Shown here one piece after another: positions 49,010-57,579 of a DNA stretch of 64,000 nt; position 1 is the first letter of the stretch, and the number at the start of each line of letters is the position of its first letter. This stretch comes from Bin5 sp022821545 (lineage in GTDB: Bacteria; Chloroflexota; Anaerolineae; Caldilineales; Caldilineaceae). Both the position numbers and the translations under genes were made by a program. The notes beneath the pieces were generated by a model. The model worked only from the letters and a program-made list of their open reading frames with translations, did not search any database and was not told the DNA's origin. The stretch covers positions 5,208,001 to 5,272,000 of the forward strand of contig CAXXLO010000002.1 of NCBI GenBank assembly GCA_963664085.2. The letters are read 5' to 3'.

Positions 49010-49039
49010 ATTATACCACTTTTGAAGGCCTTTCCTCAA
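49010..49039 (-). promoter_or_regulatory. Promoter of the sugar ABC operon
   Basis: On the minus strand TTGAGG (49039-49034), an 18-base spacer and a perfect TATAAT (49015-49010) preceded by TGG (extended -10) lie about 80 bases before the binding-protein ATG. Confidence 0.6.
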
Positions 49040-49173
49040 GGCGATTGAGAATCGTCGGTGGCCCGGGATAGGCCGGGAAGGGGCGGGCGCGAGGCCTGGC
49101 CCCTATCTTGGTTTCCAAGCGATATACGAGTGTTCAAACTCCTTCTTGGACTGCCCCACCGAGAGCGGCACTG

Positions 49174-49202
49174 TTGCCAAAAGATGTTTGTTCCGATACG
49201 AT
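49174..49202 (+). promoter_or_regulatory. Candidate promoter of the metallophosphoesterase gene
   Basis: TTGCCA, a 17-base spacer and TACGAT precede the ATG by about 67 bases. Confidence 0.4.
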
Positions 49203-49268
49203 TGGCACTTCGCGCAGTGTGGATGCGCGGCTTCGGAGGCTGAGGACGCCAGGAGATCAGAGGCAGTA

Positions 49269-50417
49269 ATGGCTGCAGACACAAAGAGAACAGGAGACAC
49301 AAGGAAAGGGCTGGAGTCGCGTTCAGCAGGCCGGGATGGAGATCAACGCCTGACCGCATTGTGGGCCGGGTTGGGGGTTGTGGCCGGGCTGGGTGCCGCG
49401 CTTGGAGGCTACGCGCTCCTCTATGAACCGTTTGACGTTCGAACTGAACGTCTTGCGGTGCGGCTGCTGCGAGACAAGGCGGGCCTGCCGAGAGAGGGGC
49501 TGAACATACTGCATCTGTCGGATACGCACTTCCGGGGTGCGGAGCGCCGCGAGCATGCAAAGATCGCGCAGGTTCGCCGGGCGACCGCGGGTGAGAAAAT
49601 CGATGTGCTGATTCATACGGGCGATTTCCTGCACAAGGACAGCGGACTGAACAATGTCCTGGCGTTGATCGACAGCATCCCCAAGCCGCGCCTGGGCGCC
49701 TTTGCCGTTTCGGGCAACCATGACCATGTCTTCTATAACTTGAGAAGGGCGCCCCTGTACTCATGGCGGCTTTTCCGTGCTAGGGAGTCGGAGAACGGCG
49801 CAGGCAGCGGGGCTCGCTCAACTTCGGAATCAGCGGAAAACGGTATAGCGGGGCTTCGGGCCCTTCTTCGTTTTGGGCGATTTCTGTTTCAGAACCGCTT
49901 TGACGGTGAACCGGCCGGGGTCAATGACATTGGCCGCCTGCGCCGCCAATTGGAGGAACGGGGAATGCAGTTCCTGGACAACCGGTCGGTACGCTTGGGG
50001 GAGACGGGCGTCTACCTGGTCGGAATCGAGGATCTGATGGAAGGGCGGCCGGACCTGGACAGGAGTCTTGAGAGAGTGCCCGATGAGGCGCCCACGATAC
50101 TGCTATCACACAATCCGGACATCATTGAGGCTGCGGCAGCCGGCCGCGCAGACCTGATTCTGGCCGGCCACACGCACGGCGGGCAGATCGTGCTGCCGCT
50201 GATTGGTCCCACATATACGCAGACGGAACAGCTGTCCCGCAGTGAAGCTTCCGGCTACTCGCGGCGAGGAAGGACCCAAGTCTATGTCCATCGCGGGTTG
50301 GGCGAAAGCGTCCCGGTCCGGTTCGGCGCGCCGCCGCACGTCACCTTCATCCGGCTGCTGCCGGCGCGGCAACAATCCGGCGCTGATGGTGCGGGGCGCA
50401 ACCGTGACAGGGAATGA
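49269..50417 (+). CDS. Membrane-anchored metallophosphoesterase (YaeI/UDP-diacylglucosamine-type)
   Basis: This 382-residue protein has a basic cytoplasmic N-terminus, one membrane helix (LTALWAGLGVVAGLGAALGGYALLY, written here in parts) and a calcineurin-like phosphoesterase domain. The dimetal motifs are LHLSDTHF, HTGDFLHKD, SGNHDHVF and the distal AGHTHGGQ. ILLSHNPDI gives the remaining His. An insert of about 70 residues rich in Ser, Gly and Arg lies between GNHDH and the rest. Relatives such as YaeI cleave phosphodiesters near the membrane. GAGG stands 5 bases before the ATG. It converges with the RodZ-like gene, 8 bases apart. Confidence 0.88.
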   Translation: MAADTKRTGDTRKGLESRSAGRDGDQRLTALWAGLGVVAGLGAALGGYALLYEPFDVRTERLAVRLLRDKAGLPREGLNILHLSDTHFRGAERREHAKIAQVRRATAGEKIDVLIHTGDFLHKDSGLNNVLALIDSIPKPRLGAFAVSGNHDHVFYNLRRAPLYSWRLFRARESENGAGSGARSTSESAENGIAGLRALLRFGRFLFQNRFDGEPAGVNDIGRLRRQLEERGMQFLDNRSVRLGETGVYLVGIEDLMEGRPDLDRSLERVPDEAPTILLSHNPDIIEAAAAGRADLILAGHTHGGQIVLPLIGPTYTQTEQLSRSEASGYSRRGRTQVYVHRGLGESVPVRFGAPPHVTFIRLLPARQQSGADGAGRNRDRE

Positions 50418-50425
50418 CGGGCAGG

Positions 50426-51673
50426 TCAGTTTTGAACGTTGATCGAAACTTGGCAGGGGGTGGGGTAGTTGCTGCTCGTGTCGACGACGGTGAGGCGGAT
50501 GGTGTAGGCGCCGTTGGCCACACCGCCGCTGTTGAAGTGGCCGAGGGTACCGCTCTCGACGGGGGGCCCCTTGGCGCCGCCGCCCCCTGATCTGTCGCTG
50601 CCATCGAACCAGGTAAAGCCCTGGGAGGCATTGGCGCCGGGGGCGACCTCCAGCTTGTAGAAGTTGAACTGTTCGTGGGTGGCCCGGCCTGTGATCGGGA
50701 CCAGGCCGCTGACGGTCTGATCGATGCCGGGTGAGAAGATAGCCAGGCGGCTGTCAGGGCAGGTTACCGGAACGATGGCCGGCGGGGCCGGTTCCGGTTC
50801 CCGCTGCGGCGGCGGCGCTTCCTCCGGCGGCTCCTCAGTGGGCGTTGCAGAGGGCGTTGCGTTGGGTGTCGCAGTGGGTGTCGCGGTGGCGGTGGAAACA
50901 GGTGCGGGGGTCTGAGTCGGAGGCGGCAGCGGTGTATCGGTGGCGGTCGGGGGCGGTGTGGCGGTCGGCGAAGGGATGACCGCAGTGGGGACCGGCGCGC
51001 CGCCCGAAGAAGCTTCGTCGCTTCCGCCGGCGCCGTCGGAGCCGCCTGATTGCCCGAATTGCCGTGCGCCATTCCCGTCGATCGTTGAGGAGATCCTATC
51101 CTGGATGGTCGAAATGGCATCTCCGATTTCTCCACCCATCGTTCTGAAGCCCCAGAAGAAAATGAGCACAACCAGTACGATCAGGACCGCCGCCGTGATG
51201 GGCACGAGCCAGTCGCGTACGGATTCGAAGAACTCGGACATGCGGGTAGAGAAGGCTGTATGTTCGAGGTCGACGTCTTGCGGCCTGTAGTCCACGGGGC
51301 GTACCGGCGGCAGCCTGACGCCGGTACTGGTACTCGCCAGCGTGCGGGAGAGGCTGTTGTCGGCCATGGCCCGCCGGCGGTCGATCATCTGATTGGGGTC
51401 GAGATTGAGATAGTAGGCATAGTTGCGGAGGAAGCCGCGGCCGACAACCTCACCCGGAAGAAGATGCCATTCGTCGGCCTCGATAGCGGCGAGATATTTC
51501 TGTCGGATACGGGTTGCCTGTTCGACTTCGGACAGCGGGATGCCGGCGCTTTCGCGGCGATCTCGCAGGATCGCGCCCAGCGACTGCAAGGACGGAAGGC
51601 CGGGTACCTGACCGGCTGTTCCGCTTTCTGGAGACGCGGTTGGGGAGTCGAGGAAGGAGGCGTTTTCGCTCAT
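50426..51673 (-). CDS. RodZ-like helix-turn-helix membrane protein
   Basis: This 415-residue bitopic protein has a cytoplasmic HTH_25-type domain (about 30-95: LGAILRDRRESAGIPLSEVE, YLAAIEADEWHLLPGE, FLRNYAYYLNLDP) and a single membrane helix at about 156-176. A Thr/Pro/Ala-rich linker (about 225-300) and a C-terminal Ig-like beta domain ending in PTPCQVSINVQN follow. RodZ links MreB to the cell-wall elongation machinery. The coding DNA for the linker is repetitive (short G-T-rich units at about 50840-50960). It lacks a Shine-Dalgarno and lies directly under a strong promoter, so it may be translated leaderlessly. Confidence 0.82.
   Translation of the reverse strand: MSENASFLDSPTASPESGTAGQVPGLPSLQSLGAILRDRRESAGIPLSEVEQATRIRQKYLAAIEADEWHLLPGEVVGRGFLRNYAYYLNLDPNQMIDRRRAMADNSLSRTLASTSTGVRLPPVRPVDYRPQDVDLEHTAFSTRMSEFFESVRDWLVPITAAVLIVLVVLIFFWGFRTMGGEIGDAISTIQDRISSTIDGNGARQFGQSGGSDGAGGSDEASSGGAPVPTAVIPSPTATPPPTATDTPLPPPTQTPAPVSTATATPTATPNATPSATPTEEPPEEAPPPQREPEPAPPAIVPVTCPDSRLAIFSPGIDQTVSGLVPITGRATHEQFNFYKLEVAPGANASQGFTWFDGSDRSGGGGAKGPPVESGTLGHFNSGGVANGAYTIRLTVVDTSSNYPTPCQVSINVQN
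50840..50960 (-). repeat. Low-complexity Thr/Pro/Ala linker coding repeat
   Basis: Degenerate short repeats encode alternating T-A-T-P/T-P units in the RodZ-like extracytoplasmic linker. It is a coding low-complexity tract and not a separate element. Confidence 0.7.
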
Positions 51674-51684
51674 AGTCAGTGTGT

Positions 51685-51713
51685 ATTTTACACATGCGAA
51701 ACTGTTCTCTCAA
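51685..51713 (-). promoter_or_regulatory. Strong promoter placed for near-leaderless RodZ-like mRNA
   Basis: TTGAGA (51713-51708), a 17-base spacer and TAAAAT (51690-51685) on the minus strand are close to consensus. The ATG begins only 11 bases after the -10, so transcription should start about 5 bases before it. Confidence 0.65.
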
Positions 51714-51752
51714 AATCCAACCAATTCACTGAATATCTCCTAAAGTAATGTA

Positions 51753-51780
51753 TTGACAACCCGATCCCAGAGGGTAAAAT
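51753..51780 (+). promoter_or_regulatory. Strong promoter for the amidase gene
   Basis: A perfect TTGACA (51753-51758), 16-base spacer and TAAAAT (51775-51780) form the best promoter in the window, giving a leader of about 105 bases to the amidase ATG at 51892. It is divergent from the RodZ-like promoter. Confidence 0.7.
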
Positions 51781-51850
51781 GCGAAGGAGGCCTCAGAGGC
51801 GCGCTGAGACGGCAGGCGCGGGGGCCAGTGCAGTCTTGACGAACGCCACA

Positions 51851-51892
51851 ATGGAGGGCGACTTGCATTTGCAACGATCACACATCCGATAA
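51851..51892 (+). CDS. Possible 13-codon leader peptide coupled to the amidase
   Basis: A short frame, MEGDLHLQRSHIR, ends with TAA whose final A is the first base of the amidase ATG (TAATG). The amidase start has no visible Shine-Dalgarno, so coupling through this upstream frame is attractive. The leader itself also lacks a strong ribosome site, so this stays tentative. Confidence 0.25.
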   Translation: MEGDLHLQRSHIR

Positions 51893-52590
51893 TGCGAACT
51901 GTTCTTATACGCAGGTTGCAGCGCGTGTTCCTCATAATCAGCGTCATACTCTTTGCAGTAATCGTCTATCTCGCTGCGACAGGCGTTAACTACCTGCTTC
52001 CAAGCACAATTCCAAGCCTCACATTGATTACACCCACACCGGAACGAGGAACGGTCGCGTTAATCAGCGGTCATGCAGGTTTCGGATCGGGCGCTATATG
52101 CGGACCGAGCAACGCCCCCACTTTGGTGGAGGCCGATGTCGTGGCGCGCATCGCCGAACTGGTACGGGAGGATTTGGAGGATGCGGGTCTGAGTGTCATG
52201 GTGCTGGATGAATATGACGAAAGGTTGGATAGACTGGACACCGAGCTTCTTTTGAGCCTGCACGCGGACAGCTGTGTCGCTGCCAGCGGCTTCAAGGCGG
52301 CCTATCCGTTGAACAGCGCGATTCCTTCAACGGATAGGAGGTTGGTCGCCTGCATTAACACGCAGTACGCGGCGCAAACTGGCCTGCCGATACACGCCAA
52401 TTCGATTACGCACGACATGACCTACTACCACGCGTTTCACAAGGTGCTGCCAACAACGCCGACGGCAATTCTGGAGCTTGGCTTTCTGGGCGGCGACGGC
52501 AGACTGCTGACGCAGGAGCCGGAACTGGTGGCCGCGGGCGTTACGGAGAGTATTTTCTGCTTTTTGGAGGGAGAGGCGGTCGGGCCGTAA
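51892..52590 (+). CDS. N-acetylmuramoyl-L-alanine amidase (Amidase_3)
   Basis: This 232-residue protein has an N-terminal membrane helix (about 11-31, signal anchor) and a zinc amidase domain that cuts the amide bond between muramic acid and the stem peptide. Zinc ligands and catalytic residues are recognisable: His61 in SGHAGF, Glu80 in TLVEADVV, His124 in LSLHADS and Glu194 in AILELGFLGGD. It acts on the outer side of the membrane in wall turnover or cell separation. It is divergent from the RodZ-like gene, so both envelope genes share an intergenic region of 218 bases. Confidence 0.9.
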   Translation: MRTVLIRRLQRVFLIISVILFAVIVYLAATGVNYLLPSTIPSLTLITPTPERGTVALISGHAGFGSGAICGPSNAPTLVEADVVARIAELVREDLEDAGLSVMVLDEYDERLDRLDTELLLSLHADSCVAASGFKAAYPLNSAIPSTDRRLVACINTQYAAQTGLPIHANSITHDMTYYHAFHKVLPTTPTAILELGFLGGDGRLLTQEPELVAAGVTESIFCFLEGEAVGP

Positions 52591-52771
52591 CGCCGGTTGC
52601 GCAGGGGATAGCGTAGGCGTCTTGCAGGCTGCGACCGGGGCGAAAAGTTGCTGGCAAGGACGGGGTGTCGGAGGCCGAAGGCAAGTACTTCGCCCCGTAG
52701 GCGTTGTCCTGCGGCAAGGAAACAGATATGCAAGGCAGGGTGGAGGTATGGCTCTGCCCTGCTCAATCGAG

Positions 52772-53850
<1,079 letters not shown>

Positions 53851-53854
<4 letters not shown>

Positions 53855-54873
53855 GCGACGGCCTCCACCTGTTCGTCGGCGCTTGTGTCATAGATTTCAA
53901 CGTCAGAGAGATCGACCCAGCAGGCTGAGCTGCGGACAGCGCTGATTGCCATTAACGGCGGATTCTCTTCCAGGCATTTGTCGATTACGAAGGGGCAGCG
54001 GGGTGCAAAGGGGCAGCTCTGGGGTGGGTCGAGCAGGTCGGGCGGCAAACCCTCGATAGGGATGAGTCTCTTTTGCCTGCCCAAGTCCAAGCGAGGAATC
54101 GAGCGCAGCAAGCCGAGAGTGTAGGGATGCCTGGGTTGGCCGTAGATCACGTCGACGGGCCCTTCCTCGACGATAAAGCCGGCATACATGACCAGAACGC
54201 GGTCCGCCAGTCCGGCCACTACGCCCAAATCATGTGTAATCCAAATAATCGCCATGCCGAGTTCGCTTTGCAGACGCGTAACCAGGTCGACGATCTGGGC
54301 CTGGATTGTGACGTCGAGGGCGGTTGTAGGCTCGTCAGCGATGAGCAGCTGGGGGTTGCAACTGAGGCCCATGGCGATCATGACGCGCTGGCGCATTCCG
54401 CCGGAGAACTGATGGGGGTAGTCATCCAATCTGGCGCCAGCGTCCGGGATGCCTACCAGTTCCAGCAACTCGATGGCCCTGGCGCGGCTTTCCTCGCGGT
54501 TCATGTTGAGATGCAGTTCCAGGGCTTCGGTAATCTGGCGGCCAATGGTGAGGACCGGGTTGAGGGATGTCATCGGGTCCTGGAAGATCATCGCAATGCG
54601 ATTGCCGCGAATCTGCCGCAACTCTTCTTCATTCAGTTGCAACAGATCCTGGCCGTCGAAATTCACCTCACCGTTGACGATTTTTCCCGGAGGTTCGGGA
54701 ATCAGTCGAATAAGTGACATGACGCCGACGCTCTTGCCACTACCCGACTCGCCAACAATTGCGACCGTCTCTCCCTCAGCGACATCATACGTGATGCCGT
54801 TCACCGCATGGACGATTCCATCCTGGGTGAAGAACTGCGTCTGGAGGTTGCGGACTTCAATCAGGTTGGCCAT
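53851..54873 (-). CDS. Peptide ABC transporter ATP-binding protein (OppD/DppD type)
   Basis: This 340-residue ATPase has IVGESGSGKSVGVMSLIRLI (Walker A, with the Lys-Ser-Val of OppD), MIFQDPMTSLNPVLTIG, FSGGMRQRVMIAMGLS (signature with Met, OppD style), LLIADEPTTALDVTIQAQ, WITHDLGVVAGL and HPYTLGLLRSIPRLD. CPFAPRCPFVIDKC is the C-terminal cysteine region. It forms the heterodimeric motor with the OppF-type partner downstream. The likely membrane partners in this window are the DppB/DppC-type permeases at 17.6-19.6 kb. Confidence 0.94.
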
Positions 54874-55235
54874 GTCTCGCTTTTTCCTATTGCATTGTCA
54901 GTGCGGTGGATAGGGCGGTATTGGATGAGGCATTCTAACAACAGTCCGGCTCCTTGTCAACATCAGCATTTGAAGCAGGCATGTCCCGGATCTGGCGTGA
55001 TGACACCGTTAGTAGTCTTCTGGAAAACACTCATCTGCAGCGGAGAAGGGGACCATCATCTGCGGGTCAATGCGAGCAGTCACTGGCTGAAGATTCGCAA
55101 CTCTGAAGTTGATCAGCGTGTTGGGCTGTTTCCACTGAATGAATATATCACAAGGAGACCCTCGCGATCAAATCCTCCCGGGTCGCCGCTATTCTGCCGG
55201 AGGGGTCGAAGCGGGCGCGCCAGAAACCTGGGGCG
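54874..55235. other. Intergenic region, no gene seen
   Basis: These 362 bases lie between the argH stop and the oppD start. No coding frame, repeat or terminator is convincing. The promoter for the ATPase pair is expected here but no clear match was found. Confidence 0.5.
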
Positions 55236-56624
55236 CTATACGGGGGCAGGCTGGCCGAGCCAAAGGAGCAGTTCGTCGATTTGCTCCTGCACGGCGCGGC
55301 GGCTGCTTCCGCCGCGTGCATCGCGCTGCTCCACGCTGCGTTCGTAGCTCCAGATGGAGGCGACGTCCTCTTCGAAGGCGGGGTGCAAGTTACGCAGAGC
55401 TTCCAGCGTCAGATCGGTAAGGGCATTGCCCTGGGATTCGGCGAGGGCCACGGCTGCGCCGGCGATGTGATGCGTCTCGCGAAACGGGACACCCTTGCGC
55501 ACGAGATATTCGGCCAGGTCGGTGGCCAGCATTTCAGGAACGAGGGCGCGGGCCATGTTGTCGCGGTTGACGGTAAGGGTGGCAAGCGCGCCGGCGGCGA
55601 TTGGCAGGGCGCCGGCCAAAGTGTCAACCGCGTCGAAGAGCGGCTCTTTATCCTCCTGAAGGTCCTTGTTGTACGTGCTGGGGAGACCTTTCAGCGTCAT
55701 CAGCAGCCCGCTCATGTCACCGAAGACACGCCCTGCCTTGCCGCGCAGGAGCTCGAGCGAGTCGGGGTTTTTCTTTTGGGGCATGAGGCTGCTGCCGGTG
55801 CTGTAGGCGTCGGCGAGCGTGGCGAAGCCAAATTCACGGCTGCTGTAGATGATCAGATCCTCGGCCCAGCGGCTGATGTGCAGCATGGTCATCGTTGCCC
55901 AGAACAGCGCTTCAGCGACAAAATCGCGGTCGCTGACGCCGTCGAGACTGTTGGGCGTCGGGGCGGAAAAACCCAGGTCTTGCGCGAGCCGGTGGCGGTC
56001 GATGGGGAAGGGATTGCCTGCGAGAGCCCCGTTGCCCAGCGGCATCAGGTTGACGCGCTTCAGGAGGTCCTGGAGACGAAGGGCGTCGCGCTGCCAGGCC
56101 CAAGCATGGCTGAGCAGCCAGTGGCTCCAGCGGGTGGGCTGGGCGGGCTGGAGATGTGTATAGCCCGGCATGAGGAGTTCGATTTCGGTTGCGGCGCGCT
56201 CTACGGCGACGCCGATGAGGGTACAAAGCTGCTGTTCCAAGGTCTTCAGCTCTTCGCGCAGCCACAGGCGAAGGTCGGTCGCGACCTGGTCGTTGCGGCT
56301 GCGCCCGGTGTGCAGTTTGCCGGCTACGGGGCCGATCAGCTCGGTCAGGCGGCGCTCGTTTGCCGTGTGGATGTCCTCATCGCCGACTCTCATTTCGAAC
56401 TGTCCGGCGCGCCATTCAGCGGCAACGCGCTCGAGGCCGGTGACGATCTGCTCTGTCTCATGCTCAGTCAGGAGTCCGGTTGCGGCCAGCGCGCGGGCGT
56501 AGGCTTGGCTGCCGCGGATGTCGGCCAGCCACAGACGCCGGTCGAAGTCGATTGACGCGTTGAACTCTTCCATCAGCGGATCGAGTGCGCCGCTGAAGCG
56601 CCCTCCCCATAATTTCGTGCTCAC
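55236..56624 (-). CDS. argH: Argininosuccinate lyase
   Basis: This 462-residue enzyme, the last step of arginine synthesis, splits argininosuccinate into arginine and fumarate. It starts KLWGGRFSGALDPLMEEFNAS and has DEDIHTANERRL, KLHTGRSRNDQVATDLRLWL, MPGYTHLQPAQPTRWSHWLL, and the fumarase-superfamily signature GSSLMPQKKNPDSLELLRGK with the catalytic serine loop. The start is GTG at 56624 (GGAG 9 bases upstream). The frame is open further upstream, but that part has no family match. No other arginine genes are nearby. Confidence 0.95.
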   Translation of the reverse strand: MSTKLWGGRFSGALDPLMEEFNASIDFDRRLWLADIRGSQAYARALAATGLLTEHETEQIVTGLERVAAEWRAGQFEMRVGDEDIHTANERRLTELIGPVAGKLHTGRSRNDQVATDLRLWLREELKTLEQQLCTLIGVAVERAATEIELLMPGYTHLQPAQPTRWSHWLLSHAWAWQRDALRLQDLLKRVNLMPLGNGALAGNPFPIDRHRLAQDLGFSAPTPNSLDGVSDRDFVAEALFWATMTMLHISRWAEDLIIYSSREFGFATLADAYSTGSSLMPQKKNPDSLELLRGKAGRVFGDMSGLLMTLKGLPSTYNKDLQEDKEPLFDAVDTLAGALPIAAGALATLTVNRDNMARALVPEMLATDLAEYLVRKGVPFRETHHIAGAAVALAESQGNALTDLTLEALRNLHPAFEEDVASIWSYERSVEQRDARGGSSRRAVQEQIDELLLWLGQPAPV

Positions 56625-56949
56625 AGTGTGTTTCTCCGAACGGCATCGAACAGCGCCACTTGCACTTTTCTGGCAGTCATTATTCCACAGTAGACAGCCA
56701 GGCGACACTTTCGTTACTGGCGGGCGAATGAAATTCGGCCAGGGCCAGCGCGAAACCGACCGCCCCCGCGTGCGTTTCACCCGCCATACGAGCAGGAGAA
56801 AACCGATATTGATCGCCGCGTGGCCCATCAGGCCGGGTAGAAAGTAGCACGTTTTGGCTATCGCGCCTTGCAATGGCGCGTACCCGCTTTAGGAGCCGCC
56901 TACTCTTTGTGATAAGATTCACATATAAATTACGGACGGAGGAAAGTTT
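56625..56949. other. Divergent intergenic region
   Basis: These 325 bases lie between argH and the DUF1992 gene. Open frames here have no recognisable product. A CGCGCC/GGCGCG hairpin (56862-56880) and an extended -10 at 56910-56918 are present. Confidence 0.5.
56910..56918 (+). promoter_or_regulatory. Extended -10 promoter for the DUF1992 gene
   Basis: TGATAAGAT (TGn plus TAAGAT) lies about 31 bases before the GTG start. A second -10-like TATAAA follows at 56924-56929. Confidence 0.35.
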
Positions 56950-57513
56950 GTGAGCGAGCAAGACAAGCCGCGTGCAAAAGAAGAAGCGTCTTCGCCAAAC
57001 GTCGAGAGTGTCCTTCCCCGACGCGCCCGGCCGCGAGGTCTGAACGAATGGCAGGATCTGATTACGGAGCAGATTGACGAGGCGGCTGCACACGGCGCCT
57101 TTGAAAACCTGCCGGGCAAAGGCCGGCCTCTGCGACTGAACAGGTTTCCCAACGAGCCGGACGATATGCGGATGGCCAACAAGCTGCTCAAGGACAACGA
57201 TCTGACGCCGACCTGGATCGGAGATCGCAAGGAGCTTTTGGCGGAAATCGAACTGCTGCGAACGGAGATGAAGCGTCGATGGGAACTGACGCGCGCGAGC
57301 GCGGGGGCCGCCGGGAGTGAGCGGGAGGCGTTTGCACGGTCATGGCGCCGCAGTTTTGCCGACTGGGAAGCGCGCATTGGCGAACTGAACAGGCGGATCG
57401 TCAGCTTGAACATCGCCCTCCCCATTTGGCGGATGGAACTGCATCGGTTGCGGCTGGATGAAGAGTTGAAACGCATTGGCGCTTCGAATTGGGACGGCGA
57501 ATCCCCTTTGTGA
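56950..57513 (+). CDS. DUF1992 protein (DnaJ-homologue subfamily C28-like)
   Basis: This 187-residue protein has the conserved DUF1992 block in its first half: LNEWQDLITEQIDEAAAHGA, FENLPGKGRPLRLNRF and MANKLLKDNDLTPTWIGDRK. A helical C-terminal half (RTEMKRRWELTRASAGAAGS and onward) looks like a coiled coil. The same domain occurs in eukaryotic DNAJC28, but no J domain is present here and bacterial function is unknown. The GTG start at 56950 has an excellent GGAGG 7 bases upstream. Confidence 0.85.
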   Translation: MSEQDKPRAKEEASSPNVESVLPRRARPRGLNEWQDLITEQIDEAAAHGAFENLPGKGRPLRLNRFPNEPDDMRMANKLLKDNDLTPTWIGDRKELLAEIELLRTEMKRRWELTRASAGAAGSEREAFARSWRRSFADWEARIGELNRRIVSLNIALPIWRMELHRLRLDEELKRIGASNWDGESPL

Positions 57514-57579
57514 GCCCTCGTTTTTCCGTACCCTCCTTCTCCCGACTGTAGTTTCTGAAGGCCTAGCCCCAAGAACCTC

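Larger units (their letters stand above)
48932..49268. other. Divergent intergenic region with two promoters
   Basis: These 337 bases separate the sugar-binding-protein gene (minus) and the metallophosphoesterase gene (plus). No gene is seen. Good promoter sequences face outward in both directions. Confidence 0.6.

Noticed and set aside
50840..50960. Tandem repeat that might be a CRISPR or minisatellite
   Set aside because: The repeats are in frame and encode the Thr/Pro linker of the RodZ-like protein.
52591..52771. Long-loop inverted repeat (GGGGCGAA/TTCGCCCC) between amidase and oppF-type genes
   Set aside because: The arms are about 50 bases apart with no T-run; it may occur by chance in GC-rich DNA between convergent genes.
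56625..56873. Upstream extension of argH containing a hydrophobic stretch
   Set aside because: The ArgH family begins at the GTG at 56624; the extra part matches no protein I recognise and lies in the intergenic region.
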